From Helianthus annuus (lineage: Eukaryota; Streptophyta; Magnoliopsida; Asterales; Asteraceae), in NCBI RefSeq assembly GCF_002127325.2, contig NC_035434.2:150347692-150411691 (forward strand): a stretch of 64,000 bases of DNA, in the 5' to 3' direction. This document shows positions 1-10,276 of this stretch, in pieces (position 1 is the stretch's first letter; each line of letters begins with the position of its first letter). The position numbers were made by a program, and so were the translations under genes. The notes beneath the pieces are model-generated. The model saw only the letters and a list, made by a program, of their open reading frames with translations, did not search any database and was not told the origin of the DNA.

Positions 1-39
1 TACATATATATAGAGAGAGAGAGAGAGAGGAGGGGGGGC

Positions 40-276
40 GGTTATTGTATAAATTGTCTTAACGTACGTTGCGTATAAGATGCAGTATCAACATGCAATT
101 TTTTTTAAACATGTGATTTTGGTTTTTTTTCAGCAACATGCGATTTTTTTTAAAATGCGATTTTTTTTAACATGAGATCTTTGGTTTTTTCAACATGCGA
201 GATTTCCTTTCTGGGGTTATAACGTGCGAACTTACCATAGTGTACGCTTCGTACGTTAAGACATTTTGTACGATAC

Positions 277-280
<4 letters not shown>
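40..280. mobile_element. small TIR element (MITE) in a GA/TA microsatellite
   Basis: The ends are inverted copies: the left arm contains GTCTTAACGTACG and the right arm CGTACGTTAAGAC, each about 20 bp in from the edge. The interior is T-rich with repeated 'aacatgcgatttt' words and no coding potential. It is flanked by a GA/TA tract on the left and TA repeats on the right, so a target duplication cannot be told apart from the microsatellite. The superfamily is not assigned. Confidence 0.5.
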
Positions 281-307
<27 letters not shown>

Positions 308-311
<4 letters not shown>

Positions 312-796
312 AGAAGATCATGCGAGAACCACCTCTTATTGTGAGAACCGCGAGAACCAATGTGAACACACCAAAAATGCCTAAAAATAGCTAAAAATCA
401 CATAAAAAAATTTTTTTTTGAGATTTTTAATATTTTTTATAAAAAAATCGCTACTTTTCGAAGCCAAAAAAAAATTTTTTTTTTTTAAATTTTTTTAAAA
501 AAAAAAATAATTAAAAAATTTTTTTGGCTTCTAAAAGTAGCGATTTTAACATGAAAAATATTAAAAAATTCAAAAAAAAATTTTTAGATTTTTTTTAGAT
601 TTTTTTAGGTTTTTTGGGGGTTTAGTTTTTAGCATTTTAGCTTGGGGTGGGGGGGGGGGTTTAGTTTTTTGGGGGGTGGGGGAGGGGGGTTTAGGTTTTG
701 GGGGGGGTGGGGGTTAGGTTTTTTTAGCTATTTTAGGTTGTGTTCACATTGGTTCTCAAGGTTCTCACAATAAGGGTGGTTCTCGCATGAGCCCCT

Positions 797-800
<4 letters not shown>
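308..800. mobile_element. MITE with about 90-bp TIRs inserted in (TA)n
   Basis: The left end (AGGGAGAAGATCATGCGAGA, then 'gaaccacc...ttattgtgagaacc') is the inverted complement of the right end, which ends in TCTCGCATGAGCCCCTCCCT. The similarity extends about 90 bp inward through 'gagaaccaatgtgaacac'. The middle consists of A/T homopolymers and G-rich runs. Both edges abut TA repeats, as in MITE families that target TA microsatellites. There is no transposase. Confidence 0.75.
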
Positions 801-842
<42 letters not shown>

Positions 843-846
<4 letters not shown>

Positions 847-1338
847 CTTACTAGTGTGAGGTTCATTGGGGAACACTAAAAAAGTGGGGAACAGTGGGGA
901 ACCGACTCAAACGAACTCCGATTGGACTCATTCCAGAGGTGTTGGAACCGGCTCGTCGAACCCTAACTAGGATCTCTTAACCCTAAACCCTAAATCATAA
1001 CCCCTAAACCCTAAATATATTAGGGTTTGGCTTTTAGGGTTTAGCTTTTGGGTTAAGCTTTAGGGTTTAGCTTTAAGGTTTAGGGTTTAACTTTAGGGTT
1101 TAACTTTAGGGTTAGCCTTTAGGGTTTATAGTTTAGATTTTACGGTTTAGCTTATTTTTAGCTTTAGGGTTTAGAGTTTAGGAGTTAGGATTTAGGGTTT
1201 AGGGTTAAGAGATCTTAGTTAGAGTTCGACGAGCCGGTTCCAACGCCGCTGGAATGAGTCCAATCGAAGTTCGTTTGAGTCGGTTCTCTGCTGTTCCCCA
1301 CTTTTTTAGTGTTCCCCAATGAACCTCACACTAGTAAG

Positions 1339-1342
<4 letters not shown>
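843..1342. mobile_element. MITE with about 130-bp TIRs and telomere-like interior, in (TA)n
   Basis: ATTGCTTACTAGTGTGAGG at the left is mirrored by CCTCACACTAGTAAGCAAT at the right. The inverted similarity continues through 'ggaacactaaaaaagtgggg', 'gactcattccag' and 'ccggctcgtcgaa'. The interior (about 966-1206) is made of degenerate CCCTAAA units turning into TTTAGGG units. Both edges abut pure (TA)n. It is a non-coding, non-autonomous element. Confidence 0.75.
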
Positions 1343-1394
<52 letters not shown>

Positions 1395-1398
<4 letters not shown>

Positions 1399-1427
1399 AG
1401 GGGCTCATGCGAGAACCACCCTTATAC
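1395..1427. mobile_element. orphan terminus of the 308-800 MITE family
   Basis: The 33 bp beginning AGGGAGGGGCTCATGCGAGA match the inverted right end of the MITE at 308-800. The outer edge abuts (TA)n and the inner side runs directly into retroelement gag sequence. The rest of this copy is missing, so it marks the breakpoint that truncated the gag region. Confidence 0.6.
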
Positions 1428-1904
1428 GTACTTCACCACATCCCGATCAGCACACCCGCTGATGTCTACCACTGTATCCATTTCGTCTAACCAGGTCATG
1501 CAGTCAACCGCTCCCTTCTCCCCAGTAAAGTCCCGGGGTTTACATGAGACGAAATATTTGTATGTACATGACTTATCACGTGGTTCTGACTTATGCTCGA
1601 CCTTCTTTGACGAGATACTGTTTTGGTTGGATGAATGTCGCTCATCATCCTTCTTGAGCTCATCTTTCTTAGATGCATCCTTCTTAGAGAGTGGTTTGGT
1701 ATGAGCCTCCAAATGACCCTTGAATTTGGAATGTGGCGCGGATCGGGTCCTACTTCAGGTCCTACTTGGTTCACTATATTGCCTTTCAATGGCTTTGGCA
1801 ACAGCATTTTCTACTAAAGCTTGTAGCTCCGCACCAGTTATATGTATCCTAGTGTTATCTGGGCCTTCCTCTGAGTGACTGTTTACTTCTTCAGACTTAG
1901 CCAT
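1428..1904 (-). pseudogene. Ty3/gypsy gag N-terminal fragment, broken
   Basis: Read on the minus strand from an ATG at 1904, the frame starts MAKSEEV and contains IHITGAELQALVENAVAKAI. This resembles the gag start of the young element at 57594 ([19 protein letters not shown]). Further on, YFVSCKPRDFTGEKGAVDC resembles the [17 protein letters not shown] motif of that element. A TGA at 1755-1757 interrupts the frame at codon 50, inside a small local duplication of 'agtaggacc'. The frame then stops at the MITE terminus at 1427, so most of gag and all of pol are absent. It belongs to the element whose LTR lies at 4220-7740. Confidence 0.75.
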
Positions 1905-2738
1905 GTGGCTTTAGGTGCTACATAAAAGTAAGGACAAGGTCTATTTAGAAGCCTAAACAGTATTATCGTTCTTGACGATTTATTAACCATGGTAAATATG
2001 AGCCATATTAGTTAATTAGTTTCATTCAGGACTTTTTATTAGTTACTTTACCCTAGAATGAAATATATGTTGGCACAATATGCCTAGTCACTTGGACAAA
2101 TTTCTAAATTTGAATCTAGATTCTATAGGATTAAAATTTGAATAATTAAAACAATTAATCCTTTTCTTGGCAGGGGTCCATAAACCACGGCTGCCTTTTT
2201 GTTTTGTATGACATTAGTTATAACCCGTAGGCATTATGTCACAATCAAATATATATATAGAATATAAATTTTGGATAATTTATTAAAAGGGTGACATGTG
2301 TGATTTTACGGATCACACTAGCCAAGAATGCTAACATGTTTACAGATGTTAACAGAGATTGAATCTTTTTAAACAGGTTCTACCATATTGGCCAGGTCTT
2401 TAATATGAGATTCAAGCTAGGTTTTACCTTTTTAAGATTCTTATTATTAAAATGGTAAATTAAAATAATAATTGCTATTTTTCATTTATTCGTATATTAT
2501 ACTCATGCGTATAATTTAAAAATGAAAAACTTAAATTAACCATTTCAAATAAAATTAACTAACAAGAGTTTGCCCTAAACGGGACTTTTACACAAATAAC
2601 ATACCCACGCAGGGGCTAACAGAAACAAACAAACCCACGCAGGGGTAGAACAGAAAGGAAAAATATACCCACGCAGGGGCAGAGTACAGAAATAAATGTC
2701 CTCGCAGGGACATGATTAAATAACTAGCAACAAAGGAT
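1905..2738. other. AT-rich spacer between the pre-gag ORF and gag
   Basis: About 830 bp of internal sequence of the minus-strand retroelement. It is AT-rich with no long open frame on either strand. The part next to the upstream ORF holds short CACGCAGGGG repeats (listed separately). I see nothing else recognisable. Confidence 0.5.
2603..2712. repeat. four dispersed 'cccacgcagggg' motifs
   Basis: ACCCACGCAGGGG or a close variant occurs at about 2603, 2633, 2668 and (as 'cctcgcagggac') 2700, separated by A-rich linkers of roughly 20-25 bp. It lies just 3' of the pre-gag ORF stop in the retroelement's own orientation. The function is unknown. Confidence 0.6.
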
Positions 2739-4022
2739 TTAGTAGTCCTTCTTGCTGTTTCCCTTGATTAAATCTACCATCTTCTTAAACATCCCACGAT
2801 TATGCCGACGATCTTCCCGCAATTCATGCCGTATTTCACGTCGCACATCGTTTATCCCTTGAAGGATTTCTTGAACTTGTGGCGGCGACATCATCGGTGC
2901 CGGCGGTGGTAGCGGATATTGCGGTGGTTGAGGAGGCTGCGGCTGCTGATATCCATATGATGGGTATCCATAGGTCGATTGTCCCGTAGCCCAGGGACCT
3001 CCAAAAGTACCTTCCGGATTGAGAGTGTTGTAGTTCGCAGCTACCCAGTAGGGATCCTCTGTAAAGTTATAACCAGGGGGAAAAGTCTGCTCGAAGGGAT
3101 TATATGCTGTCGCGCTAGTATAAGCAGGGATTGGGTTTCCGAAATCCTGTGGTGGTGGTGGCGTGATTGGCGCAGATGTTACTTCTGAGACGGGATGTGA
3201 AGACTCTCCCATCTCTGGTTCTTCATGAAGTGGCGAGTATCGGCTGCTACCTGAATGTGGAGGGGTGCCGATGCGTATTCCCCCTCGTGTGGACATCCGT
3301 GCGTTCCTTCCTCTTCGCCTCGGAGGCGGAGGAGGGAAAACCGGAGGTGGTGGCGGCGGTGGAGTGACCACGTCACGCCGGAAATCCTCAGAAGGATTTT
3401 GCTGCTGCTGTGGCTGCTGTTGCTGGAGGTGCAAGGGAGAGCTGTGATGTGGCTGGTGCAGGGGAGAGTTATGGTAACTAGGGGTAAATACCCAGTCATG
3501 CTGCCTGAATCTCTCCTCAAAGCTGTCGGGACCATTGTATGGTGATCCTACAAAAGGTGACCCATCAGAAATCTCGATAGGGTGGTTCGGAGTTCCAGAT
3601 GGTGGCATTGAGGGATCGGTATCTTCATCGACCTCCATCGCATTGTCGCCAGGGAAATGGTCTTCTGGTCCAAGTGGGTTAAAACCCATAGGTACATCAA
3701 GGTAGTCAGCAGGGTTGAACAGGCCTTGGAAAACAGGTGATGGTTGGTCAAAGGGTGATTGGTGTCCTTGGAGAGGAATATAGGACTGGTGAGAGTTGTG
3801 GGGCTCATTTTCGGATTGAGGCCCAAAGGAGTGTGGGATAGAAGGCGAGGTACTCTGTGAAATCGAGTGCCTTGCGGGTTCAGTAAAAGACCTCCACAGA
3901 TTTTGAGCATCTGTGTTATGGGAGCCTGAAGGTGTTCGCCTGTGCGAAGGTCCGGCTTCATGGTCGTTTGGGGCTACATATGCTCCTTGTCCCCTTCCTC
4001 TTCCTCTCATACGTGGCGGCAT
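2739..4022 (-). CDS. extra pre-gag ORF of a Ty3/gypsy element (427 aa, unknown function)
   Basis: This is an uninterrupted minus-strand frame lying between the PBS (about 4204-4216) and the gag remnant. The open frame continues upstream to 4217, but that part is the translated PBS, so the ATG at 4022 (MPPRMRGRGRGQG) is preferred. The protein starts with an Arg/Gly-rich stretch, then is Pro/Ser/Gln-rich and probably disordered, with poly-Gln near residue 205 and poly-Pro blocks. It contains a basic RRRGRNAR segment and Tyr/Pro/Gln-rich repeats. It ends in a charged, likely helical region (DVRREIRHELREDRRHNRG). I see no zinc knuckle, protease or RT motif. RNA binding or particle assembly is conceivable from composition only. 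The frame is intact although the neighbouring gag is broken. Confidence 0.6.
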   Translation of the reverse strand: MPPRMRGRGRGQGAYVAPNDHEAGPSHRRTPSGSHNTDAQNLWRSFTEPARHSISQSTSPSIPHSFGPQSENEPHNSHQSYIPLQGHQSPFDQPSPVFQGLFNPADYLDVPMGFNPLGPEDHFPGDNAMEVDEDTDPSMPPSGTPNHPIEISDGSPFVGSPYNGPDSFEERFRQHDWVFTPSYHNSPLHQPHHSSPLHLQQQQPQQQQNPSEDFRRDVVTPPPPPPPVFPPPPPRRRGRNARMSTRGGIRIGTPPHSGSSRYSPLHEEPEMGESSHPVSEVTSAPITPPPPQDFGNPIPAYTSATAYNPFEQTFPPGYNFTEDPYWVAANYNTLNPEGTFGGPWATGQSTYGYPSYGYQQPQPPQPPQYPLPPPAPMMSPPQVQEILQGINDVRREIRHELREDRRHNRGMFKKMVDLIKGNSKKDY

Positions 4023-4203
4023 TTTGGTGAACCTGTCAAAAATCAAACAAGTGACACAACAAAATATATATAAGACAAAGTTAGAAAATAAAACAAATTT
4101 TGGATATTTCCTAAGTTCTTTGTCTAGACTCGAGAATCGAGGAATGTGCAATTGTGTAACTGAGATTAAACACAAAAGGCCAGTGTTTAATTCACTCAGA
4201 GTT

Positions 4204-4216
4204 GGCTCTGATACCA
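4204..4216 (-). promoter_or_regulatory. primer-binding site (initiator tRNA-Met type)
   Basis: On the minus strand TGGTATCAGAGCC follows the LTR end (GTGTGACA) after a few bases. This matches the 3' end of plant initiator tRNA-Met, the usual minus-strand primer of Ty3/gypsy elements. Confidence 0.85.
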
Positions 4217-4219
4217 ACC

Positions 4220-7200
4220 TGTCACACCCCTAATTTCCACGTGTCACCGGTGGGCCCGGTGGGGAGTATAGTGACGTAGTTGGCATCATCATAGACAAAC
4301 AACACAATATATAAATGCACAGCGGAAGCAAAGATAGATTCATTTCAACTTTAATAAAGTGTAATATCAAATATCACTAATTAGTTGAAACGGATCCACA
4401 GGCGGATCAAAATAAAAAATAAGGTATTGTTCAACAGATTTATTGTCATCCAAGCTTGCGAGACTTATTGTGGACGCTCTAGAAGACAGCCAGCCTATTT
4501 CGTGTAGTACCTGCACTTAACCTTTTGGGAAGATACGTCAGTTTACACTGGTAAATACAATTTAACTGACTCATTTTGAAAAAGGTTGAAAATTGATTTA
4601 AATACACATGGCATAAAAATATTTTTATAACTTGGAATAATTATGCAATATAATCTTGTAAGGGATTTACATGTTACTTATGCGTTCAGTAGCCCGATCC
4701 GTAGACCGGGTTAAAGATTAATAGACACACCACAATATAGAGTTATACACTGACGGGTGTACGCCTACACCCCGTGCTCAGGTCGTGGCCATCTCGTAAG
4801 ATGATGCCAAGGATATCCGGGACATGGTCATTAACCCCCCAAAGGCTTTAAGCAATAAAACACATTCAAAACAAGGCATCTCAATAAATTTAACCTCTAT
4901 TCGATTAAAGAATTCAATGTCGGACCAAGCGGTATTTTATATACCGTATCCCAAGCCCGTATAGGGAAAATAAGTTAAAAGTATTTACCTTGGTAAGTAT
5001 AAATCACAACTAGCAAGTGAAGGTAGCTTTTACTGGTTCTTCTATTCTGGAACAAAGGTTTATAATACCTATTAGATACCTAACGGATCTTTATTTAAGC
5101 CTAGGCTTAGACCGGTTAGTTTTAAGGACGATACGGTTCAAGCGCACGATTAAGCGAAGACCGGATAGAACGTGATTTAGACCTGACAAGTTTGGATACT
5201 TGTATAATATGGGTATGCTAAATACATTCTGGATTTTGAGGCAAAAATGATAATGTTTGACCCGTTTTGGTCAATTTATGCAAACTAGTTACATAAACCG
5301 AACCAAACGCGAAAAGAGCGTTACGGGTAGCCACAAGAGTCATATGCAAGTTTCCTGAGATAATATGCTTCAAATATGTTATTATATCAGTAAGATAGCT
5401 TCTATTATGCCCCATGCGAGATTAAACTCAATTTACGCCTCATAAGGGCATTTTGGTCATTTAAAAGATTATAAAAGAGTTAAATTTGTAATCTGAGTTA
5501 CAGGTCTGATTTATACAGTAAATATACTTAATTTAACATATCATAACAGTAGGGTATGACCTATATACAAAATTTATCATTTAAAACCAAACTATGCACC
5601 TTAGGGGTATTTCGGTAATTTCACAAGGGCTTAAACGGTCAAAACTGGAAACCTGAGTTCAAAAACTTATACTTACTGTTATTTTATAAAAATATGTTAA
5701 AAACATCAGTAGGTATAACCCTTATACGCTTAATATGGTTATAGTACATACTATGCGTTAAAAACGCTTAAAAAGGCGATTTAGAGCCGTTTCCGGGTTT
5801 TCAAAAGAAAGCTGATATTTTTATATTTCCAGAATGCTCAAAATGATTTATTTAACAAATAAAATCAGTAGAAAAAGGTTTGGGGTTGAAAAGATTTATA
5901 AAACTCATTTTATGGCCAAAAAGGTCAAAACCGGTATTAACCGAATTAAACTTAGAGACCTATGATACGATCAGCCAAAAATTAAATAAAAATCTTCGAA
6001 AATCCCAAAATATTATATAACGTCAGTTGGTAAAAAGTTTGGTATCAAAAAGTGGGCTTAAATAGGCTATACACTAATTACGCCGTTTATTTAACATAAA
6101 GCTTTAGATTTGCGATATCGGGCATAACTCTAAATCTGGACCTCCAACTGATATCAAATTTTCGGTGCAAGTTTATAAATCAGTAACAAAGGTTTCTACC
6201 CTTTCATTTTTCCAAAAATCACGTTTTATAGCAAAAAGGGTAAAATAGTCATATTTAAGCATAAACCGGTAACATGCATATGAATCGGACAAGTGTTGAA
6301 CCAAGTTGTAAAATCTCAGAGAGTTGTACATATATAAAAATGGTCCAAAATAAGCCCTAAGGCAGATCTCAAACATGCATGCACGGATCCGAATCGAGAG
6401 TCAAAGAAAAAGTCATTTTATAAGACTTTCGGTTCCGATCCGGGTTTATACTGAAAATTGTCGAGTTGGTCATGATAAAACATGTTCTTACATTTATTAC
6501 AAAGTTATTTTGATGATCAAACAGATTGCATGTGACCTACCTTACTATTTATGGTAAATTTTGCAAAAACACATTCTGTTGACTTTTTAAGAAAAGCTTT
6601 GACTCGACAATCATCATGCTTAGAGTGAGAATCTGAAAATACCCTTTTGAGGGTTTGTTACCTACATAAATACCAACTTGTAGGTACCTTCAATTTGAGA
6701 AATGACTGAGCCATTTTCGTTTAATCGTAAAGTCAAACTAAATTTACGACGGATTGACTTTCGGCTAATAATCTAAGCTAGAACGAATTAGAGAAGGGTA
6801 TGAACACTTACAAGAGTCCTAATAAAGCTTAGAGATCACTAGGAAGGTGCCTTGTCGTCCAGAAAGCTCCAGGAGTTGATCTTGTGAATTTTGAAAATGC
6901 AAGAGTTCTTGGTTACAACTTCATGTCCCCTTTTTATGAAGGTTTTTGATCTGATTTATGGTGATGCATGTGTTGTAAGAAGGTTACAAGTGTCCTCAAT
7001 TGCATGTAAGCCCATTGGTGAGCTTGGGAGGTGATAACAGCTGTAAACAACTCGTAAAACAGACCTAAACTGGCATTTGTGGGTGGCAGGTCACGCGCCC
7101 CGCCTAAAGGTCCCCAGGCGGGCCGCCTGGGTCTTCTGATCCACTAAAACTTTTTCAAAGTTTGCGTTTTGGTCCCTGGTCTTTGCTTACGAGGTTTTGG

Positions 7201-7740
7201 CCCTCTATCTTGCTCATTAGACCTTCAAACTTGATTTTTAAGGACCTTGGGACATTTACAAACATGGTAAAGTCCTCGGTTAACTTTGCGCTCACCCGAA
7301 AAGTCATGAAATTCGACGTTGACGCATTTAGCCCTTCATATACGGTTTTGATCATAACTTTCTCATACGATAACGAAATTTCATGAAATTTTTACCTCAT
7401 ATCCTAGTGAGTATATTTTATCATTACAAAGCTTCGGGTTTGCCAAAAGATCACTCAGAGGTATAAATTCAACATGTTGACACTTTTAGCCCCTGTAGTT
7501 TGTAATTCCTCACTTTCTTACATTTTCCGCTTCGTATGATCCATGATTTATCCGTTTAGGGTTATAAGCACCATGTAGGGTTATTTTAGAGCCTATTTAT
7601 CCATTGTTGACACTTTGGACCCTTATATTCCATAGTTTCACCATTTGTCAACTTTAGTCCCTCTAAAGTATGTTTTCACATATTCAAAGCCTATGCCACG
7701 TGTCAATGCATTATTGGACGTAAATTTCCGAGGTATTACA
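4220..7740 (-). mobile_element. 5' LTR of a Ty3/gypsy element, about 3.5 kb
   Basis: In plus-strand orientation it begins TGTCACACCCC next to the PBS and ends GGTATTACA at 7740, so it has TG...CA ends as an LTR should. The length of about 3521 bp fits the long LTRs of the Tekay/Del chromovirus group. Going in from the U3 side on the minus strand there is a GC-rich palindromic patch (7088-7140) and then a TATA-like CATAAAAAG near 6930. The partner LTR and target duplication are not in the window, because the element is cut at 1427. Confidence 0.75.
7088..7140 (-). promoter_or_regulatory. GC-rich palindromic patch upstream of the LTR TATA-like box
   Basis: CAGGCGGGCCGCCTGG is a near-perfect palindrome, next to GCGCCCCGCC, in an otherwise AT-rich LTR. 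It lies about 150 bp upstream (minus strand) of a CATAAAAAGG box near 6930. It may be a U3 enhancer; see the finding on word arrays. Confidence 0.4.
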
Positions 7741-7793
7741 TAACCCGTAAACAAAATAACTAAGAATGTTCTAACCTAGTTAAAACATTAGTA

Positions 7794-8050
7794 CTCCCTC
7801 CGTCCCATTAAAAGTGTCATATTTTGAATTTTCAAAGTCTTTATTTATAAACTTTGACTTTAATTATATATTTTTTGTGTTACATATTACTTGATGAAAT
7901 TTAAACCGATAAAAATACTTGTAAAACACACTCAAATTATATAACTTTCATCAAGTATTATCTAACACAAACAAAATTATTTAAGGTCAAAGTTTATAAA
8001 TAAAGACTTTGAAAATTCAAAATATGACACTTTTAATGAGATGAAGGTAG
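7794..8050. mobile_element. Stowaway-type (Tc1/mariner) MITE
   Basis: The terminus CTCCCTCCGTCCC is the Stowaway signature. The right end is its inverted complement with a few changes, and the TIR similarity extends about 60 bp (AAAGTGTCATATTTTGAATT). The 257-bp element is flanked by TA on both sides (7792-7793 and 8051-8052). It is non-coding. Confidence 0.9.
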
Positions 8051-8628
8051 TAATTACTAGATGTGTTGAGTGGATTTTGAACATTATAAAGCTACTAATA
8101 AAGTGCAAGAGCTACAAATGAACAAGTATCAAACTTGATTAATTAAAAAGCTAAAAACATTAAAAAACATTAAAAAGCAAAGAAAGGTAGATAGATATCT
8201 TGTTGGTTTTGCACTTTTATCTTAGAGTTTTGACGCAATTTATTACTGTAATTTTTACCATACTTTCATCGCAAAGAAAAAATTAAGAAGAAAAAATTAA
8301 CTCAACTCACATCTTGTTCATAACACATATGTAACTCCTAGAAGGAGAGTATACACCACTTGTCAATAATTTGGGAGAGATTGAAAAAAAGGTGGGTTAT
8401 TGGAAGTTAATAGGAGTAAAAATGTCTTAAATGTTATAAATTATCAACAGAAGTATACATTTGATATTTAAAATTTGATGTACATATAATATAATGTTAA
8501 AAAAGTTCAGATAGATATATAAATTCTCTATTAATTCCCTATATAAGATTGTCAAATTCATACCCTTTAGTTAATCTATTTTTACTGTATAATATATAAA
8601 CGTAACTGGATTTTTATGTTAATAGGTT
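8051..8628. other. AT-rich intergenic DNA, nothing recognised
   Basis: No long open frame, inverted repeat or known motif was seen in this AT-rich stretch between the Stowaway element and the first SINE. Confidence 0.4.
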
Positions 8629-8645
8629 AGATAAAAAGGTTAAAT

Positions 8646-8965
8646 GTCAATGACTCAATGAGGTAGTGGTAGAGTGATTGGAGAATAGGGAAAGACTTGG
8701 TGTTCCTTGTGACTTAAGTTCGACTCCAACTCTCCCTATTATTTTATGTGGCATCCAGGTGTATGGCGAATACGGGTGGCGCCGGTTCGTCTTAGATGTG
8801 AGGCGAGGTTTTACCGATTAATCCACTGCCGTGCCTTCGGGCGGGTGGATATCGGGCTTCCGCGCATCTGGGAGAGCCAAGGGGCTGGCGGCGGTCGTGT
8901 AGTCGACCTTGACCACAACGTTCGAGGTCACGATGGTTGGCACGTCGTTCTTACCGTTAAAAAAA
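8646..8965 (+). mobile_element. tRNA-derived SINE, family B
   Basis: The 5' part has Pol III promoter-like boxes: 'ggtagtggtagagtg' (A box) and 'agttcgactcc' (B box). It is followed by a GC-rich body ('gaatacgggtggcgccggtt') and a tail TTACCGTTAAAAAAA. A 17-bp target duplication, AGATAAAAAGGTTAAAT, lies at 8629-8645 and 8966-8982. Two relatives of the same body lie at 11113-11426 and, reversed, at 13704-14308. Confidence 0.85.
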
Positions 8966-9045
8966 AGATAAAAAGGTTAAATAGTTAGAGGGACTTTGGT
9001 AATGTCGTCTTGTCCATGATCATTACAGTATTATTTTTATTAGTT

Positions 9046-9199
9046 GGGGTGGTCTATTGGCAAAGTCAAAACCTTTAAACACCTTGAGAGATGGAGGTAT
9101 TGAGTTCAAATCCCATAGACGTCATGGAATAAAAGAAATTTGCCGTTCAAAAAAATTAGTTGTTTTTATTTTTATTATATCCAAAATTGAGGAGTAAAA
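9046..9199 (+). mobile_element. tRNA-derived SINE, family C
   Basis: It has an A-box-like 'ggtggtctattggcaaag', a B-box-like GAGTTCAAATCCC and the 3' motif AAATTTGCCGTTCAAAAAAA. A 19-bp direct repeat, AGTATTATTTTTATTAGTT, at 9027-9045 and 9200-9218 can serve as the target duplication. The body proper may end near 9155. A related copy lies on the minus strand near 15886-16000. Confidence 0.65.
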
Positions 9200-9231
9200 A
9201 GTATTATTTTTATTAGTTGTTTTTATTTTTA

Positions 9232-9763
9232 GGGAAATTGGCATGTAATAATCCCACCTAGACCTTATTGGCCAATAATAATCCCACCTCAGAATATTCC
9301 CCCCACCAGTCCCACCTTTCACCTATTTTTCCTACAATGGTCCCCCGTTAAAAAAACTTAACGGAGTTAATCCTTTTTTCAAATTACAAACAATTTTTTT
9401 AGGGCTTTTGATAAGAACGATGATACGAGTCCATTGATGTAAAGCTTACTTCGAAATGGTGCTCCAAGTGACTTGATTTTGGTTAATTGGAAATTTAAAC
9501 ACCCGAATTGAAGCACCGTTTTCATTGTTTGTAGCACCATTTCGAGGCAAGTTTTACATCAATGGTCTCGTATCGTCGTTCTAATCAAAAGCCCTAAAAA
9601 ATTTGTTTGTAATTTGGAAAAAAGCTTAACTCCGTTAAGTTTTTTAACGGGGAACCATTGTAGGAAAAATAGGTGAAAGGTGGGACTGGTGGGGGGAATA
9701 TTTTGAGGTGGGATTATTAGTGGCCAACAAGGTCTAGGTGAGATTATTACAGGCCAATATCCC
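9232..9763. mobile_element. Mutator-like fold-back MITE
   Basis: The two arms of about 220 bp are near-complete inverted copies, from GGGAAATTGGC at the left to GGCCAATATCCC at the right. A perfect 9-bp target duplication TTATTTTTA (9223-9231 and 9764-9772) points to the Mutator superfamily. The loop in the middle is short and there is no coding capacity. Elements at 12486-12948 and 14857-15303 share the design. Confidence 0.8.
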
Positions 9764-10089
9764 TTATTTTTATCATGAAGTTTACATTTCAAAAGAAGAA
9801 AAAAACAATGTATATTGGAAGATGGGTCGGGTCAACATGTTGGTACCTATTTTTGTAATTATTTTTGTTTAATGTGCTATTAGTACTAGAAACTTTCACC
9901 TTAATCCTTTAATAATAATAGTGAAATCAATCCTGGATAAGGTTACCCACGTTTGGATTTTTATTATTTTTTATTTTTTTCTCAATATTATGGTATTTAG
10001 CATATTTAATACAGCTAATCCCAATGATGCATGTGATTAAGACAACTAAGCAAGATTAAAGTATATCGGCCAAGAAAGATGTCACATTA

Positions 10090-10197
10090 GACCATTGGGT
10101 ATGGTGGGGCTTGGGTTGAGCCATTAGTTGACACATGGAAATATAAAACTCAAGTCTTCAACCCACTTTAAAGAGGGTATGTTGGGGCTTGGGTTCA

Positions 10198-10276
<79 letters not shown>

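Larger units (their letters stand above)
281..1394. repeat. TA dinucleotide tracts separating inserted MITEs
   Basis: Long pure (TA)n tracts lie at about 281-307, 801-842 and 1343-1394. They separate or flank MITEs that end exactly at the microsatellite. Open frames across these tracts, which read as alternating Tyr-Ile, are artefacts. Confidence 0.85.

Noticed and set aside
966..1206. True telomere or chromosome end
   Set aside because: The CCCTAAA units are few, degenerate, in both orientations and enclosed by MITE TIRs.
1309..1704. 131-codon plus-strand frame with an Ile-Tyr repeat
   Set aside because: It is a translation of the (TA)n tract and the antisense of a gag remnant.
4023..4217. 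Upstream extension of the pre-gag ORF to 4217
   Set aside because: The first codons are the primer-binding site; ATG at 4022 is the plausible start.
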